A stretch of DNA of 64,000 bases from Clostridia bacterium (GTDB lineage: Bacteria > Bacillota > DAOUPZ01): NCBI GenBank assembly GCA_030625885.1, contig DAOUPZ010000011.1, positions 44,650-108,649 of the forward strand, in the 5' to 3' direction. Numbering within the stretch: the stretch's first letter is position 1; each line of letters starts with the position of its first letter. The notes below the pieces were generated by a model. It searched no databases and was not told the origin of the DNA. It was given only the letters and a program-made list of their open reading frames with translations. Shown here in pieces: positions 36,751-46,927 of the stretch. The position numbers and the translations under genes are program-made.

Positions 36751-37875
36751 ATGGCAGAGCTTAAGAAAACATCTCTTTATGAGGCACATGAGAGATATGG
36801 CGGTAACATAGTTGATTTTGCCGGTTGGGCCCTTTCTGTAGAATTTGAAGGATTAACAGAAGAACATGAAGCTGTAAGAAAAGCAGCAGGATTATTTGAT
36901 GTTTCACATATGGGAGAAGTGGAGGTAAAAGGCAGCCAGGCATTTGACTTTGTGCAAAATTTGATAACCAATGATGCGTCTGTTCTTGAAGACAATCAGG
37001 TTCTTTATACGCTGATGTGCTATCCTCATGGTGGTGTAGTTGATGATTTATTGGTCTATAAGTTTGCAAAAGATGATATATTATTAGTCATTAATGCGAG
37101 TAATATTGAAAAAGATTACGAATGGATGAAAAAAAATATTGGGGACTATGATGTTAAGCTGACTAATGTTTCCGATAACGTTTCTCAAATTGCATTACAA
37201 GGTCCAGCAGCTCAAAAAATATTACAAAAGCTGGCGGATACGGATCTTTCTGATATAGGGTTTTTCCGTTGTAAGAGAGATGTTAATGTAGGCGGTGCAA
37301 AATGTTTGGTTTCCAGAACAGGCTATACCGGGGAAGATGGGTTTGAAATCTATTTAGAGAATGGAGATGCGACAGCGGTATGGGATAAGGTGATGGAGGC
37401 AGGAAAGGAACACGGGATTAAACCGGTTGGCCTTGGTGCTAGAGATACATTGCGATTTGAAGCGGCATTGCCCCTTTATGGCAATGAATTATCGGAAGAT
37501 ATCACACCTTTGGAAGCAGGACTCGGTTTCTTTGTAAAACTTGACAAACCTAATTTTATTGGGAAAGAAGTGCTGGTTAAACAGAAGCAAGAGGGATTAA
37601 AAAGAAAGATTGTTGGTTTTGAAATGGAAGGTAAAGGGATACCTCGACATGGATATGATGTTTTTGCAGATGGAAAGCAAATTGGTTTTGTTACGACGGG
37701 ATATTATTCACCTTCATTAAAGAAGAATATCGGCTTGGCCATGGTGGATATTGAATATTCTACTCTTGAAACGCCTATTGAGATTAAGGTGCGGAAAAGA
37801 AATGTCAAAGCCAGGGTGATTAGTAAAAAATTCTATACGAAGAACTATAATAAAAATACAAAAACAAAAAAATAG
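36751..37875 (+). CDS. gcvT: GcvT, glycine cleavage system T protein (aminomethyltransferase)
   Basis: 374 residues. It releases ammonia from the H-protein-bound aminomethyl group and forms methylene-THF. Seen: L-Y-E-A-H at the start, the F-D-V-S-H-M-G-E segment near residue 50, Y-T-L-M-C-Y-P-H-G-G-V-V-D-D-L, R-T-G-Y-T-G-E-D-G-F-E-I-Y, G-L-G-A-R-D-T-L-R-F-E-A. AAAGGAGG lies upstream. The 230-bp gap after folD is AT-rich and without gene. The tail is lysine/asparagine rich and longer than a minimal GcvT. Confidence 0.97.
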   Translation: MAELKKTSLYEAHERYGGNIVDFAGWALSVEFEGLTEEHEAVRKAAGLFDVSHMGEVEVKGSQAFDFVQNLITNDASVLEDNQVLYTLMCYPHGGVVDDLLVYKFAKDDILLVINASNIEKDYEWMKKNIGDYDVKLTNVSDNVSQIALQGPAAQKILQKLADTDLSDIGFFRCKRDVNVGGAKCLVSRTGYTGEDGFEIYLENGDATAVWDKVMEAGKEHGIKPVGLGARDTLRFEAALPLYGNELSEDITPLEAGLGFFVKLDKPNFIGKEVLVKQKQEGLKRKIVGFEMEGKGIPRHGYDVFADGKQIGFVTTGYYSPSLKKNIGLAMVDIEYSTLETPIEIKVRKRNVKARVISKKFYTKNYNKNTKTKK

Positions 37876-37891
37876 CTTAGGAGGAATGAAA

Positions 37892-38290
37892 ATGAATATC
37901 ATACAAGGGCTTTATTACACGAAGGATCATGACTGGGTTAAAGTAGAAGGAGAAAAGGCATACATTGGTATTACACAATATGCAGAAAACAAATTGGGCA
38001 AAATTGTTTATGTTGAATTGCCGGAAATCGATGATGAGTTTGCAGCAAGTGAAGACTATGCTGTTATTGAATCTGTTAAGGCAGCAACTGATTGTCATAT
38101 GCCTATTACCGGAAAAGTAGTAGAAGTCAATGAAGAGGTTGTTGACGAGCCCGAACTGCTTAATGCAGATCCGTTTAAGAACTGGATGATTGCGATAGAA
38201 ATTTCTGATCAATCTGATCTTGAAAGCTTAATGGATTCAAAACAATACGAAGATTTATGCAATGAATTATGTTCAAAATGTAAAGGTTAA
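37892..38290 (+). CDS. gcvH: GcvH, glycine cleavage H protein (lipoyl carrier)
   Basis: 132 residues. The lipoyl lysine lies in the I-E-S-V-K-A-A-T-D segment near residue 62; Y-T-K-D-H-D-W at the N-terminus and [12 protein letters not shown] complete the family pattern. It shuttles the aminomethyl group between P and T proteins. TAGGAGG at 37878 fits ATG 37892 (7 bp), not ATG 37886. lplA, 3.4 kb upstream on the other strand, could lipoylate it. Confidence 0.96.
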   Translation: MNIIQGLYYTKDHDWVKVEGEKAYIGITQYAENKLGKIVYVELPEIDDEFAASEDYAVIESVKAATDCHMPITGKVVEVNEEVVDEPELLNADPFKNWMIAIEISDQSDLESLMDSKQYEDLCNELCSKCKG

Positions 38291-38304
38291 GGAGGCATAA
38301 TAAT

Positions 38305-39648
38305 ATGCACAGGTATATACCGACTACCAAGGCCGATGAAGCGCAAATGCTGGGAAGCATGGGCGTAAAATCGATTGATGACCTATTTAAAGATATACCA
38401 CAGGGACTTCGTATGAAAAAAGATCTTAATCTGGGTGAACCGTTATCAGAGACAGAACTTTCTAAGCATATGAAGACGCTATGTGATAAAAATAAGAGTA
38501 CCGAGGATTTAGTTTGTTTTCTAGGTGCGGGTGCATATGATCACTATATCCCCTCTGTACTCAAGCATATCACAGGAAGATCAGAATTTTATACCGCCTA
38601 TACGCCTTATCAACCGGAAATTAGTCAAGGAACGCTTCAAGTTATTTTCGAGTATCAAACCATGCTGAGTGATTTAACGGGCATGGACGTATCGAATGCG
38701 TCTATGTATGATGGTGCCACAGCTTGTGTGGAAGCGGCGATCATGGCCACTGAGAGTACAAGAAAAAAATCAATCGTTGTTTCTAAAGCCGTTCATCCGG
38801 AAACAAGAAAGGTTCTGCAAACTTACTTGAAATTTAGAGATATTGAACTGGTTGAAATTGATATAGAAGACGGCGTTACGGATCTTGAAAAGTTAAAAGC
38901 TGCGGTGGGTAAAGATACGGGTGGTGTCATTATCCAAAACCCGAACTTCTTTGGAAACCTTGAAGATTTAGAAGAAGTAGAGAAGATGACACACGAAACT
39001 AAAGCAAAATTTATCACAATTGCGGATCCAATTTCTTTGGGAATATTAAAAAGTCCGGGAGAATTAGGGGCAGATATCGTGGTAGGAGAAGGTCAATCCC
39101 TTGGAAATCATTTGAACTTCGGCGGACCCTATCTGGGGTTTATGGCTACCACTTCAAAACTCGTACGAAAAATGCCGGGAAGAATTGTCGGTCAATCAGT
39201 AGATGATGATGGCAAACGTGCATTTGTACTGACACTGCAGGCAAGAGAACAGCATATTCGAAGGTATAAAGCGACGTCTAATATTTGTTCTAATCAGGGA
39301 TTAATTGCCTTAAACGCAGCTGCTTATCTTATAACCATGGGAAAACAAGGGTTAAAAGAAGTGGCAACACAAAGCTTACAGAAAGCGCATTATGCTTTTA
39401 ATAAAATTACGGAAAGTGGTAAATATAAACCGCTGTTTAATCAGCCATTCTTTAAAGAATTTGCCGTACAGAGTGATGTTGAAACTAAAACAGTCAATGC
39501 GGAACTCATGAAACACCATATTCTTGGCGGCTATGAACTGGGTAAAGACTATGAAGCATATAAGAACGGTTTATTGCTTTGTGTCACAGAAAAAAGAACA
39601 AAAGAAGAAATCGACCAGTTAGCCAGTGCGATGGAGGTGGTCAAGTGA
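38305..39648 (+). CDS. gcvPA: GcvPA, glycine decarboxylase subunit 1
   Basis: 447 residues, the N-terminal half of the split P protein found in Firmicutes and archaea. Motifs: T-x-[35 protein letters not shown], and [18 protein letters not shown]. It pairs with GcvPB to decarboxylate glycine onto lipoylated GcvH. AAGGAGG precedes the ATG; its stop overlaps the gcvPB start. Confidence 0.97.
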   Translation: MHRYIPTTKADEAQMLGSMGVKSIDDLFKDIPQGLRMKKDLNLGEPLSETELSKHMKTLCDKNKSTEDLVCFLGAGAYDHYIPSVLKHITGRSEFYTAYTPYQPEISQGTLQVIFEYQTMLSDLTGMDVSNASMYDGATACVEAAIMATESTRKKSIVVSKAVHPETRKVLQTYLKFRDIELVEIDIEDGVTDLEKLKAAVGKDTGGVIIQNPNFFGNLEDLEEVEKMTHETKAKFITIADPISLGILKSPGELGADIVVGEGQSLGNHLNFGGPYLGFMATTSKLVRKMPGRIVGQSVDDDGKRAFVLTLQAREQHIRRYKATSNICSNQGLIALNAAAYLITMGKQGLKEVATQSLQKAHYAFNKITESGKYKPLFNQPFFKEFAVQSDVETKTVNAELMKHHILGGYELGKDYEAYKNGLLLCVTEKRTKEEIDQLASAMEVVK

Positions 39649-41099
39649 AGACATACGATCAATTAATATTTGAGATTTCTAAAGAAGGACGAAAAGCATA
39701 CGACCTTCCTAAACTTGATGTAGAAGAAGCTAAAATAGATGATATGCTGCCGGGCAAATTTCTAAAAGAAAATGATCTTGAATTGCCGGAAGTGAGTGAA
39801 TTGGATGTTATGAGACACTTCACGCTTTTATCCAATAAGAATTTCGGTGTGGATACGGGTTTTTACCCGCTGGGCTCTTGTACCATGAAATACAATCCTA
39901 AGATCAATGAAGATATGGCATCACTTAGCGGTCTTGCGGCACTTCATCCTTATCAGCCGGAAGAGACGGCACAAGGCTCGCTGCAAATGATGTATGAATT
40001 GGATCATATGTTAGCGGAAATAGCAGGTATGGAAAGGGCGACCCTTCAACCCGCTGCCGGTGCACATGGGGAATTGACGGGACTATTTATTATCAAGGCG
40101 TATCATGAAAGCAGGAACGATACGAAGCGGAAAAAGATCATTGTGCCTGATTCCGCTCACGGGACGAATCCCTCTAGTGCAGCGGTTGCCGGATTTGATA
40201 TTGTGGAAGTTCAATCAGATGAAAATGGTGCAGTTGATATTGAAAGCCTTAAATCTGTTCTGAATGATGAAATTGCTGGTTTAATGCTGACCAATCCGAG
40301 TACGCTGGGTCTTTTTGAGGAAAATATAAAAATGATTGCTGATTTGGTTCATGAAGCAGGCGGACTTTTATATTATGACGGCGCGAATATGAATGCCATT
40401 ATGGGCATTGCCAGACCGGGAGATATGGGATTTGACGTGATGCATTATAATTTGCACAAGACGTTTGCATCGCCTCACGGCGGCGGCGGACCAGGCAGCG
40501 GTCCGGTTGGCGTAAGAAAAGACCTGGTTCAGTTTCTTCCCGTACCCGTTATTGAGAAAAAAGGCGATCAATATATTTTGGATTATGATCGACCCTCCTC
40601 TATTGGTAAAATTAAAAGCTTTTATGGTAACTATGGCGTGATGATTCGATCTTATGCGTATATCCTGACGATGGGTGCCGCAGGACTGAAGAAAGCCAGT
40701 GAAATGGCAGTGCTTAATGCCAATTATATGATGAATCGACTTAAGAAATATTATTATCTTCCGATTGATCAAGTTTGTAAGCATGAATTTGTTTTAGGCG
40801 GGCTTGGAAAAGGTCATTCAGAAGTAAGTACGCTTGATGTAGCTAAAAGATTACTGGACTATGGTTATCATCCCCCAACAATTTATTTCCCATTGATCAT
40901 TGATGAAGCGATGATGGTGGAGCCGACAGAAACTGAGAGTATAGAAGCAATGGATGCTTTTATAGACACCATGATAAAAATATCAGAAGAAGCTGCTAAA
41001 GAGCCGGAAACTTTAAAACATGCACCTTATAATACACCCGTTAGAAGAATTGATGAAGTCAAGGCAGCTAAAGATTTGATTTTAAAATGGACGAAGTAA
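39645..41099 (+). CDS. gcvPB: GcvPB, glycine decarboxylase subunit 2 (PLP-bearing)
   Basis: 484 residues. The PLP-binding lysine is in H-Y-N-L-H-K-T-F, next to [14 protein letters not shown]; also [14 protein letters not shown] near the N-terminus and [12 protein letters not shown] 39645 is the start: GGAGGTGG lies 6 bp before it and it overlaps the gcvPA stop (GTGA), typical of translational coupling. Confidence 0.97.
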   Translation: MKTYDQLIFEISKEGRKAYDLPKLDVEEAKIDDMLPGKFLKENDLELPEVSELDVMRHFTLLSNKNFGVDTGFYPLGSCTMKYNPKINEDMASLSGLAALHPYQPEETAQGSLQMMYELDHMLAEIAGMERATLQPAAGAHGELTGLFIIKAYHESRNDTKRKKIIVPDSAHGTNPSSAAVAGFDIVEVQSDENGAVDIESLKSVLNDEIAGLMLTNPSTLGLFEENIKMIADLVHEAGGLLYYDGANMNAIMGIARPGDMGFDVMHYNLHKTFASPHGGGGPGSGPVGVRKDLVQFLPVPVIEKKGDQYILDYDRPSSIGKIKSFYGNYGVMIRSYAYILTMGAAGLKKASEMAVLNANYMMNRLKKYYYLPIDQVCKHEFVLGGLGKGHSEVSTLDVAKRLLDYGYHPPTIYFPLIIDEAMMVEPTETESIEAMDAFIDTMIKISEEAAKEPETLKHAPYNTPVRRIDEVKAAKDLILKWTK

Positions 41100-41142
41100 T
41101 CATGAAATGGGCTGACTAAATAAATTTAAAGGAGAATGATCT

Positions 41143-42813
41143 ATGAAAACAGATGTGCAGATAGCGCAAGAAGCTAAAATGATTCCCATTGTAGATGTAG
41201 CTAAGAAACTTGGTATTAAAGAAGATGATTTAGAGCTCTATGGAAAATATAAAGCGAAAATATCATTAGATGTCTATAAAGAACTAGAAGGTAAAGAAGA
41301 TGGGAAGCTCATATTAGTAACGGCGATCAACCCAACGCCAGCAGGAGAAGGAAAGACCACAACCAATGTTGGGCTAAGTATGGGCTTAAACGAGATCGGT
41401 AAAAAGGCCATTACAACATTAAGAGAACCCTCATTAGGACCTTGTTTTGGGGTAAAAGGTGGCGCTGCAGGCGGTGGGTATGCACAGGTTGTCCCTATGG
41501 ACGATATCAACCTCCACTTTACAGGCGATATTCATGCAATTACAACAGCCAATAATCTCCTGGCAGCATTACTTGACAATCATTTGCATCAAGGAAATGC
41601 TCTAAATATTGATCCCAAAAGAATTACTTGGCGAAGAGCCCTTGACATGAACGATCGAGTCTTAAGAGATATTGCGATTGGCTTGGGAGCCAAAGGGAAT
41701 GGTGTTTCTAGACCCGATGGTTTTGACATATCCGTGGCATCTGAAATTATGGCTATTATGTGTTTGGCAACCAGCATGACCGATTTGAAAGAAAGACTTT
41801 CAAGAATGATTATCGGTTATACCTACCAGAACACACCCGTAACAGCAGGGGAACTGGATGCAACCGGTGCTTTAGCATTGTTGCTTAAAGATGCCATCAA
41901 ACCAAATTTGGTTCAGACATTGGAAAACACGCCAGCCATTATCCACGGCGGTCCATTTGCAAATATTGCTCATGGTTGTAACTCTGTTATGGCGACTAAA
42001 ACAGCACTAAAGATAGCAGACTATGTCGTAACGGAAGCCGGTTTCGGTGCCGATCTGGGTGCAGAAAAGTTCTTCAATATCAAGTGTCGGTATGCCGGAT
42101 TGAAACCAAGTGCCGTGGTTATTGTTGCAACGGTAAGAGCGCTTAAGAACCATGGTGGTGTTCCAAAGGCGGATTTATCTCAAGAAAATATGCAAGCACT
42201 ATCTGATGGATTTGAAAACTTGGAAAAGCAAATTGAAAACGTACAAAAATTTGGTGTACCGGCCGTGGTGGCAATTAATGCCTTCCCAACCGATACCAAA
42301 AAAGAACTTCAATTCTTAGAAGATAAATGTAATGAGCTTGGCGTGAACGTGGTACTATCTGAAGTTTGGGCTAAAGGCGGCAAAGGCGGCAGTAAACTGG
42401 CTAAAAAAGTCGTAGAGATTGTAGAAAAGGGCCAAGCTGACTTTAAGCCCCTTTATGATCTGGATATGTCAATCAAAGACAAAATACAAACCATAGCCAA
42501 AGAAATCTACGGTGCAGATGGTGTGGAATTCAGCGGTAAAGCTCTAAAAGAAATTACTAAATATGAGGAAATTGGGCTAGGCAACCTTCCGGTATGTATG
42601 GCTAAAACACAATATTCCCTATCTGATAATCCGAAACTTTTGGGTAGACCAAAAGGATTTAAAGTTACTGTGAGTGCGGTACGAGCATCAGCAGGTGCTG
42701 GATTCTTGGTTGCATTGACTGGAGATGTCATGACCATGCCCGGGCTGCCAAAAGTTCCAGCGGCCAATAAGATGGATATTTTGGACAATGGCGAGATTAT
42801 CGGTTTATTCTAA
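41143..42813 (+). CDS. fhs: Formate-tetrahydrofolate ligase
   Basis: 556 residues. Fhs joins formate and THF with ATP, or runs in reverse to make ATP from 10-formyl-THF when glycine is degraded. The P-loop is [10 protein letters not shown] near residue 66; also [20 protein letters not shown], and V-x-A-S-A-G-A-G-F at the C-terminus. With FolD and the gcv genes it completes a glycine-to-formate C1 route; FdhD at the left edge shows that formate dehydrogenase is also used. Confidence 0.97.
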   Translation: MKTDVQIAQEAKMIPIVDVAKKLGIKEDDLELYGKYKAKISLDVYKELEGKEDGKLILVTAINPTPAGEGKTTTNVGLSMGLNEIGKKAITTLREPSLGPCFGVKGGAAGGGYAQVVPMDDINLHFTGDIHAITTANNLLAALLDNHLHQGNALNIDPKRITWRRALDMNDRVLRDIAIGLGAKGNGVSRPDGFDISVASEIMAIMCLATSMTDLKERLSRMIIGYTYQNTPVTAGELDATGALALLLKDAIKPNLVQTLENTPAIIHGGPFANIAHGCNSVMATKTALKIADYVVTEAGFGADLGAEKFFNIKCRYAGLKPSAVVIVATVRALKNHGGVPKADLSQENMQALSDGFENLEKQIENVQKFGVPAVVAINAFPTDTKKELQFLEDKCNELGVNVVLSEVWAKGGKGGSKLAKKVVEIVEKGQADFKPLYDLDMSIKDKIQTIAKEIYGADGVEFSGKALKEITKYEEIGLGNLPVCMAKTQYSLSDNPKLLGRPKGFKVTVSAVRASAGAGFLVALTGDVMTMPGLPKVPAANKMDILDNGEIIGLF

Positions 42814-42876
42814 CAAACGGGCCGAGATACGATTGTATATCTAATAGAATATGACAAAGAGAAAGGGGATGTAAAA

Positions 42877-43173
42877 ATGTTTGCTGCGGAAGGAAATGTA
42901 GAACAGGCACTCAAAAATTGTATTCAGGATTCTCTTAAAGAACGGGAAGCCAGCGCGTGTGAAACTTGAGACCTTGCCAAAGTATTGGCAGTGGCGTGGG
43001 GCGTCAAAGAAGAGTTAGATCCTAAGAATGCAGCTACAGTAAAGCAATATATAGAAGGCTTAGTGGGTTCAAATATTACCCTGGAAACCGGTCAAGAAGT
43101 TGCGATTCTCAAAGGGGACGTAAAGGAAAGAAAAGATAAAGCCATGCTGATTTTCAGATATCAACTGGTATAG
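42877..43173 (+). CDS. Candidate small selenoprotein with in-frame TGA (C-x-x-U)
   Basis: One frame runs from ATG 42877 (GAAAGGGG about 10 bp upstream) through an in-frame TGA at 42967-42969 to TAG at 43171-43173, 98 residues in all. The TGA is codon 31 in A-C-E-T-U-D-L-A, giving a C-x-x-U redox-type motif. Both sides have the composition of coding sequence, amphipathic and lysine/glutamate rich. Directly after the TGA, CC-TTGCCAA-AGTA-TTGGCAG-GG (42972-42994) can form a 9-bp stem with one bulged T and a G in the apical loop, like a bacterial SECIS. I recognise no family. A nonsense-mutated gene is the main alternative. Confidence 0.6.
42972..42994 (+). promoter_or_regulatory. SECIS-like hairpin after the in-frame TGA
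   Basis: Pairs 42972-42980 with 42985-42994, one bulged T at 42992, tetraloop AGTA. The loop starts 11 nt after the TGA, rather close compared with E. coli fdhF, but the loop has G in its first two bases as bacterial SECIS elements do. Confidence 0.45.
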
Positions 43174-43186
43174 TAGCACGATGTAA

Positions 43187-43310
43187 CGCAATAAAAAACT
43201 TACATGACAGGTTTGCAGGAAAGGCGAAGGAAAGATGGGGACATTCCGCGAGGTACGAGTGGTGTGTCCCCATGTTGCCAGAGCCATTCTAAATGTAAAA
43301 CTTTAATGCG
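43187..43310. repeat. MITE-like element copy 2 (124 bp)
   Basis: Aligns with 34943-35067: CGCAATAAA and TTTAATGCG ends, GTTTGCAGGAAAGGCGAAGG, the TGGGGACATTCC hairpin arm, GAGGTACGAGTGGTGTGTCC and ATGTTG-C-CAGAG. It starts 14 bp after the candidate selenoprotein stop. Confidence 0.65.
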
Positions 43311-43346
43311 ATTTATTAAAATTAAAGAATAGAGTAACTTTTTTAT

Positions 43347-43378
43347 AAAAGACACATCCAATATTGGATGTGTCTTTT
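43347..43378. terminator. Perfect 32-bp palindromic terminator
   Basis: AAAAGACACATCCAAT followed directly by its exact complement ATTGGATGTGTCTTTT. It can terminate in either direction and closes the gcv-fhs-selenoprotein stretch. Confidence 0.8.
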
Positions 43379-43379
43379 A

Positions 43380-43508
43380 ATGTTTTAAATTCCTTATCTC
43401 TAGTCTTTTATCTTTCAGCGAACGCAGTGAGCGATCTTTCCACTATCTTTTAATCCTTAATCTTTTCCTACCTGCTAACTCCTACCTGCTATCTTTTAAC
43501 TGTCAACT
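43380..43508. repeat. Intergenic filler of CTACCTGCT/ATCTTTCAGCGAACGC type
   Basis: Contains TCTTTCAGCGAACGCAGTGAGCG, ACCTGCTAACTCCTACCTGC and CTGTCAACTG pieces shared with the other filler regions of the window. No gene is visible. Confidence 0.5.
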
Positions 43509-43533
43509 GAAAAAACGGCGTTAGCCGTTTTTC
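43509..43533. terminator. Bidirectional terminator hairpin
   Basis: GAAAAAACGGC-GTTA-GCCGTTTTTC, nearly the same hairpin as at 33534 and 3138, which suggests a reused terminator unit. Confidence 0.75.
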
Positions 43534-43598
43534 CCATAATGTGTTACAATCAATATGGATTCAGCGACGTGATTGATACTAAAAGGATGGTGCAAAGG

Positions 43599-44471
43599 AT
43601 GAAAAAGAGAGAAAAAGTAATTGCTTTAGTCATACTTATTTTATTATTGACAAATATGATGGTATACAGTCAGGTTAAACATCTAAAGCAAGACCTTAAT
43701 CAAGTCCATCAGTTAATCAGTAATGTGGAAAATAGATTTAACAGTATTGATAATCATATTAATCGTACACTGAATAATATTGAAAGAGAGCATCAATGGA
43801 TTATCGATAAAGACTATAAGATTATCAATCAAAATGATGCCTATAAGCATGCCAAAGTTTCAATGACATGGATGCTGAGGGAATTAGAAAAAGGTTCACA
43901 AGTTTCTGTTTTATATGGTGTGGAGGATCAAGAAACTCGTGAAGTTGAAACGTGGGATAAAGTTGAAGCGATTGAGAAAGACGGCTTGAATTATGGGGTC
44001 AACCTTGATTTATCTTATACTAACAATTATGTTTTGCAGGTTGTTGCAGAAAATAACCATGGGGTAAAAAGTGAAAAATTACAAGAAATAGACTTATATG
44101 ACCGATTAATCGAGCGGATAGAGATTGATGCTGATTTTAGAAGCATGAGCTCCGATAAGGCTGAATATAGAGTGGACATTAGTAACTTTTATCGTGGAGA
44201 AGAGCAATTGAAAATAAACTCAGCAAAGGCGAATATTTATTTAGGCAATCAATTACTGGAAGCCGTTAATTTAAATGATGAAGCGGAAAAAGATCAAATG
44301 GCGGCGGGCGATGTTGAATTTTGGACATACAGCGGTACCGTTGCTTTAAAGGATGTTTTGCAAGATAAAGAGGTCTATGATCTCGAAGAGATTCACAGAC
44401 AGTTAAAGATAAAAGTAACGCTAAAGGATCATTTGGGGATGGAATATAAGGGTGAGTCGAGAGAGTGGTAA
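43599..44471 (+). CDS. Membrane-anchored extracytoplasmic protein, unknown function
   Basis: About 290 residues: basic start K-K-R-E-K, a single membrane helix (about 6-24), a coiled coil with L-K-Q-D-L-N-Q-V-H-Q-L-I and repeated asparagine residues (about 28-75), then a mainly beta region (about 95-290) with two similar-looking Ig-like stretches. No enzymatic motif was found and I recognise no family. It is single-gene, between a terminator and the structured RNA copy 2. Confidence 0.7.
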   Translation: MKKREKVIALVILILLLTNMMVYSQVKHLKQDLNQVHQLISNVENRFNSIDNHINRTLNNIEREHQWIIDKDYKIINQNDAYKHAKVSMTWMLRELEKGSQVSVLYGVEDQETREVETWDKVEAIEKDGLNYGVNLDLSYTNNYVLQVVAENNHGVKSEKLQEIDLYDRLIERIEIDADFRSMSSDKAEYRVDISNFYRGEEQLKINSAKANIYLGNQLLEAVNLNDEAEKDQMAAGDVEFWTYSGTVALKDVLQDKEVYDLEEIHRQLKIKVTLKDHLGMEYKGESREW

Positions 44472-44496
44472 TATTTTAATATGAAAGTTTGTGTTC

Positions 44497-44640
44497 GGGC
44501 ATGGTTATGCCTCCAGCCACCTTCTAAGCTAAAGAAACTTGTGCAATATAGAAATGTAATATTCGTGAAGTAGGGTAATTGATATTTAATAATGATGAGG
44601 CCATCGACGCGATAAGCTGTCTTCCGGCATAACCATGCCC
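44497..44640 (+). ncRNA. Structured RNA copy 2 (raiA-like, tentative)
   Basis: 144 nt. GGGCATGGTTATGCC pairs with GGCATAACCATGCCC over 15 bp. Internal conserved blocks: TCCAGCCACCTTCTAAGC, TAAAGAAACTTGTGCAA, GTGAAGTAGGG, CCATCGACGCGATAAGCTGT. Compared with copy 1, several pairs in the closing helix have changed on both sides (for example GGGCATGG versus AGGAATGG with matching partners), strong evidence for a conserved RNA fold. Confidence 0.65.
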
Positions 44641-44750
44641 TGCACGAATATATTTTCAATGCAGGCACAAATAGTCATTTCTTGTATTACTACTCTTGTA
44701 AAGATATTTGTTAAATAAAGTAAAACCATAGAGTAAAGGAAGGAACGCAA

Positions 44751-46667
44751 ATGAATTTATTATCCATTGAAAATATGAGTAAAAGTTATGGCGATAAAAC
44801 GTTATTTGAGGATATATCGTTTGGTATCGATGAAGGTGAAAAAATAGGGTTAATTGGTGTCAATGGCACCGGTAAATCCACTTTTTTGAAGATACTGGTG
44901 GGGAGTGAAATTTCAGATCAGGGAGAAGTGATTACGAAAAACGATCTGAGGATTGAATATTTACCGCAAAATCCATCCTTTGATGATGAAGCAACGGTAT
45001 TGGAACAGGTTTTCAGAGGTAGTTCTCCTGTGATGAAAGTCGTACGGGAATATGAGTATACATTAGAAAAATTAACTGCGCAATCCGGTGACCCTGTTTT
45101 GCAAAAGAAGTTAATCGAATTAAATCAAAGAATGGATGACCATGAGGCTTGGCAATTGGAAAGCGAAGCGAAAATGATTTTGACAACATTAGGCATTCAT
45201 CATTTCGATGCCAGGGTAGGAACGCTTTCAGGGGGGCAGAGAAAGCGGGTGGCTTTAGCCAGTGCCTTGATTCAACCTGCCGATTTATTGGTTTTAGACG
45301 AGCCGACCAACCATATTGATAACGAAACGATCGTTTGGCTGGAAGGTTATTTAAATAAGCGTAAGGGCGCTTTGCTGATGATTACGCATGATCGATATTT
45401 CCTGGATCGAATTGTGAATCGGATCATCGAATTAGATCAGGGACAGCTTTATCGGTATATTGGGAATTACAGTGCTTTTTTGGAAAAGAAGGCGGAGCGA
45501 GAGGAACAACAGCGATCATCGGAACAAAAACGAGTGAATATTTTACGGCGGGAATTGGCCTGGATTAGAAGAGGGGCTAAAGCTCGATCGACCAAGCAAA
45601 AAGCAAGAATTGAACGCTTTGAACAATTGAAGGAAGAAAAGAAATTTGTTCCGGAGGAGCACCTGGCCATATCTGTGGGGACGAGACGTTTAGGGAAAAA
45701 AGTCATTGAACTCGAGCACATTTCAAAACGTTTTGGTGAAAAGCAGTGTCTTGATGATTTTAGCTATATTGTTTTAAAAGACGATCGTATTGGCATTGTC
45801 GGTCCTAATGGCATGGGGAAAACAACCCTCCTGAATATCATTGCGGATAAGCTATCAGCGGATCAGGGCACGATTGAAAAGGGACAAACCGTAAAAATCG
45901 GGTACTTTTCTCAAGAAAATCAAGCAATGGATGAAAACATGCGGGTGATTAATTATATTAAAGAAGAGGCGGAATATATTTCGACAGCAGACGGCAGCCT
46001 GATTAGTGCCTCACAAATGTTGGAGCGATTTTTGTTTTCTGCTGATTTGCAATGGACATTTATTGGGAAACTTTCGGGAGGAGAAAAAAGAAGGTTGTAT
46101 TTGTTACGGGTGTTAATGAGTACCCCCAATGTCTTGCTCTTAGATGAGCCGACCAATGATTTGGATATTCAAACATTAACGATTTTGGAAGAATATTTAG
46201 AGGAATTTTTGGGAGCAGTGATGGTTGTTTCTCATGACCGTTATTTTCTTGATAAAGTAACTGAAAAAATATTTGCTTTCGAAGAAAATGGTAAGATTGC
46301 TGAGTATACGGGAAATTATGCCGATTATCAAGAGATGATTAAAAGACAAATTGACACTACTAAAAATAGCAAAGTCAAAGAGAATGAAAGCTCCAAAAAA
46401 CAAGGGGAGAACAGGAAAGATCGTCCGCTAAAATTTACTTTTAAGGAGCAAAGAGAATATGAGCAGATTGATGATCAGATTGCCGGTGTTGAGGCCAAAT
46501 TAGAGGTGGTCAATGAGAAAATCAATCAATCGGGCAGTGATTTTGAACGGCTGCAGGAATTAATGGATCAACAGCAAGGACTTGAGGTGGAATTAGAAGG
46601 ATTATTAGAACGCTGGACGTATTTAAATGAGCTGGCGGAAAAAATTGCTGAGAATCATAAAAAATAG
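44751..46667 (+). CDS. ABC-F family ATPase (Uup/YdiF-like)
   Basis: 638 residues, two ABC domains and no membrane part. Walker A G-V-N-G-T-G-K-S-T (about 39) and G-P-N-G-M-G-K-T-T (about 355); signatures L-S-G-G-Q-R-K-R and L-S-G-G-E-K-R-R; Walker B L-L-V-L-D-E-P-T-N-H and L-L-L-D-E-P-T-N-D. Between them is the basic P-site-tRNA-interaction linker; a C-terminal coiled coil (about 560-635) is the Uup/YdiF-type tail. ABC-F proteins act on stalled or antibiotic-bound ribosomes; house-keeping versus resistance cannot be decided. Confidence 0.93.
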   Translation: MNLLSIENMSKSYGDKTLFEDISFGIDEGEKIGLIGVNGTGKSTFLKILVGSEISDQGEVITKNDLRIEYLPQNPSFDDEATVLEQVFRGSSPVMKVVREYEYTLEKLTAQSGDPVLQKKLIELNQRMDDHEAWQLESEAKMILTTLGIHHFDARVGTLSGGQRKRVALASALIQPADLLVLDEPTNHIDNETIVWLEGYLNKRKGALLMITHDRYFLDRIVNRIIELDQGQLYRYIGNYSAFLEKKAEREEQQRSSEQKRVNILRRELAWIRRGAKARSTKQKARIERFEQLKEEKKFVPEEHLAISVGTRRLGKKVIELEHISKRFGEKQCLDDFSYIVLKDDRIGIVGPNGMGKTTLLNIIADKLSADQGTIEKGQTVKIGYFSQENQAMDENMRVINYIKEEAEYISTADGSLISASQMLERFLFSADLQWTFIGKLSGGEKRRLYLLRVLMSTPNVLLLDEPTNDLDIQTLTILEEYLEEFLGAVMVVSHDRYFLDKVTEKIFAFEENGKIAEYTGNYADYQEMIKRQIDTTKNSKVKENESSKKQGENRKDRPLKFTFKEQREYEQIDDQIAGVEAKLEVVNEKINQSGSDFERLQELMDQQQGLEVELEGLLERWTYLNELAEKIAENHKK

Positions 46668-46691
46668 GAGATGGTAGGTGTTATAGCCTGA

Positions 46692-46769
46692 ATGGTTGTG
46701 GGATTAGGGTGTGCGCAGTTCATCTTAAAAATGATGCCTCGCATGATCGATAAAAAGCTTGAAAATTAA
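46692..46769 (+). other. 25-codon open frame, doubtful
   Basis: M-V-V-G-L-G-C-A-Q-F-I-L-K-M-M-P-R then a basic end; an amphipathic or membrane-like peptide just before a terminator. The ribosome site is weak. Listed only because it fills the gap between the ABC-F and EamA genes. Confidence 0.2.
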
Positions 46770-46822
46770 AAATAAGACATGGAACGTCCTTGCTTTGAGG
46801 CGTGTTCTCATGTCTTATTTTT
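46768..46822 (+). terminator. Long terminator hairpin
   Basis: AAAAATAAGACATG pairs with CATGTCTTATTTTT around a 27-nt loop which itself holds AACG/CGTG pairs. Confidence 0.75.
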
Positions 46823-46927
46823 GTAGTTTTTCCCCTATCGTATTACAAGAATAATTATCATTTACAACACGTCAAAATTGTGCTTTAATGGAACAGTAAA
46901 TGAATATATAAAAAAGGGGATAGAGGA

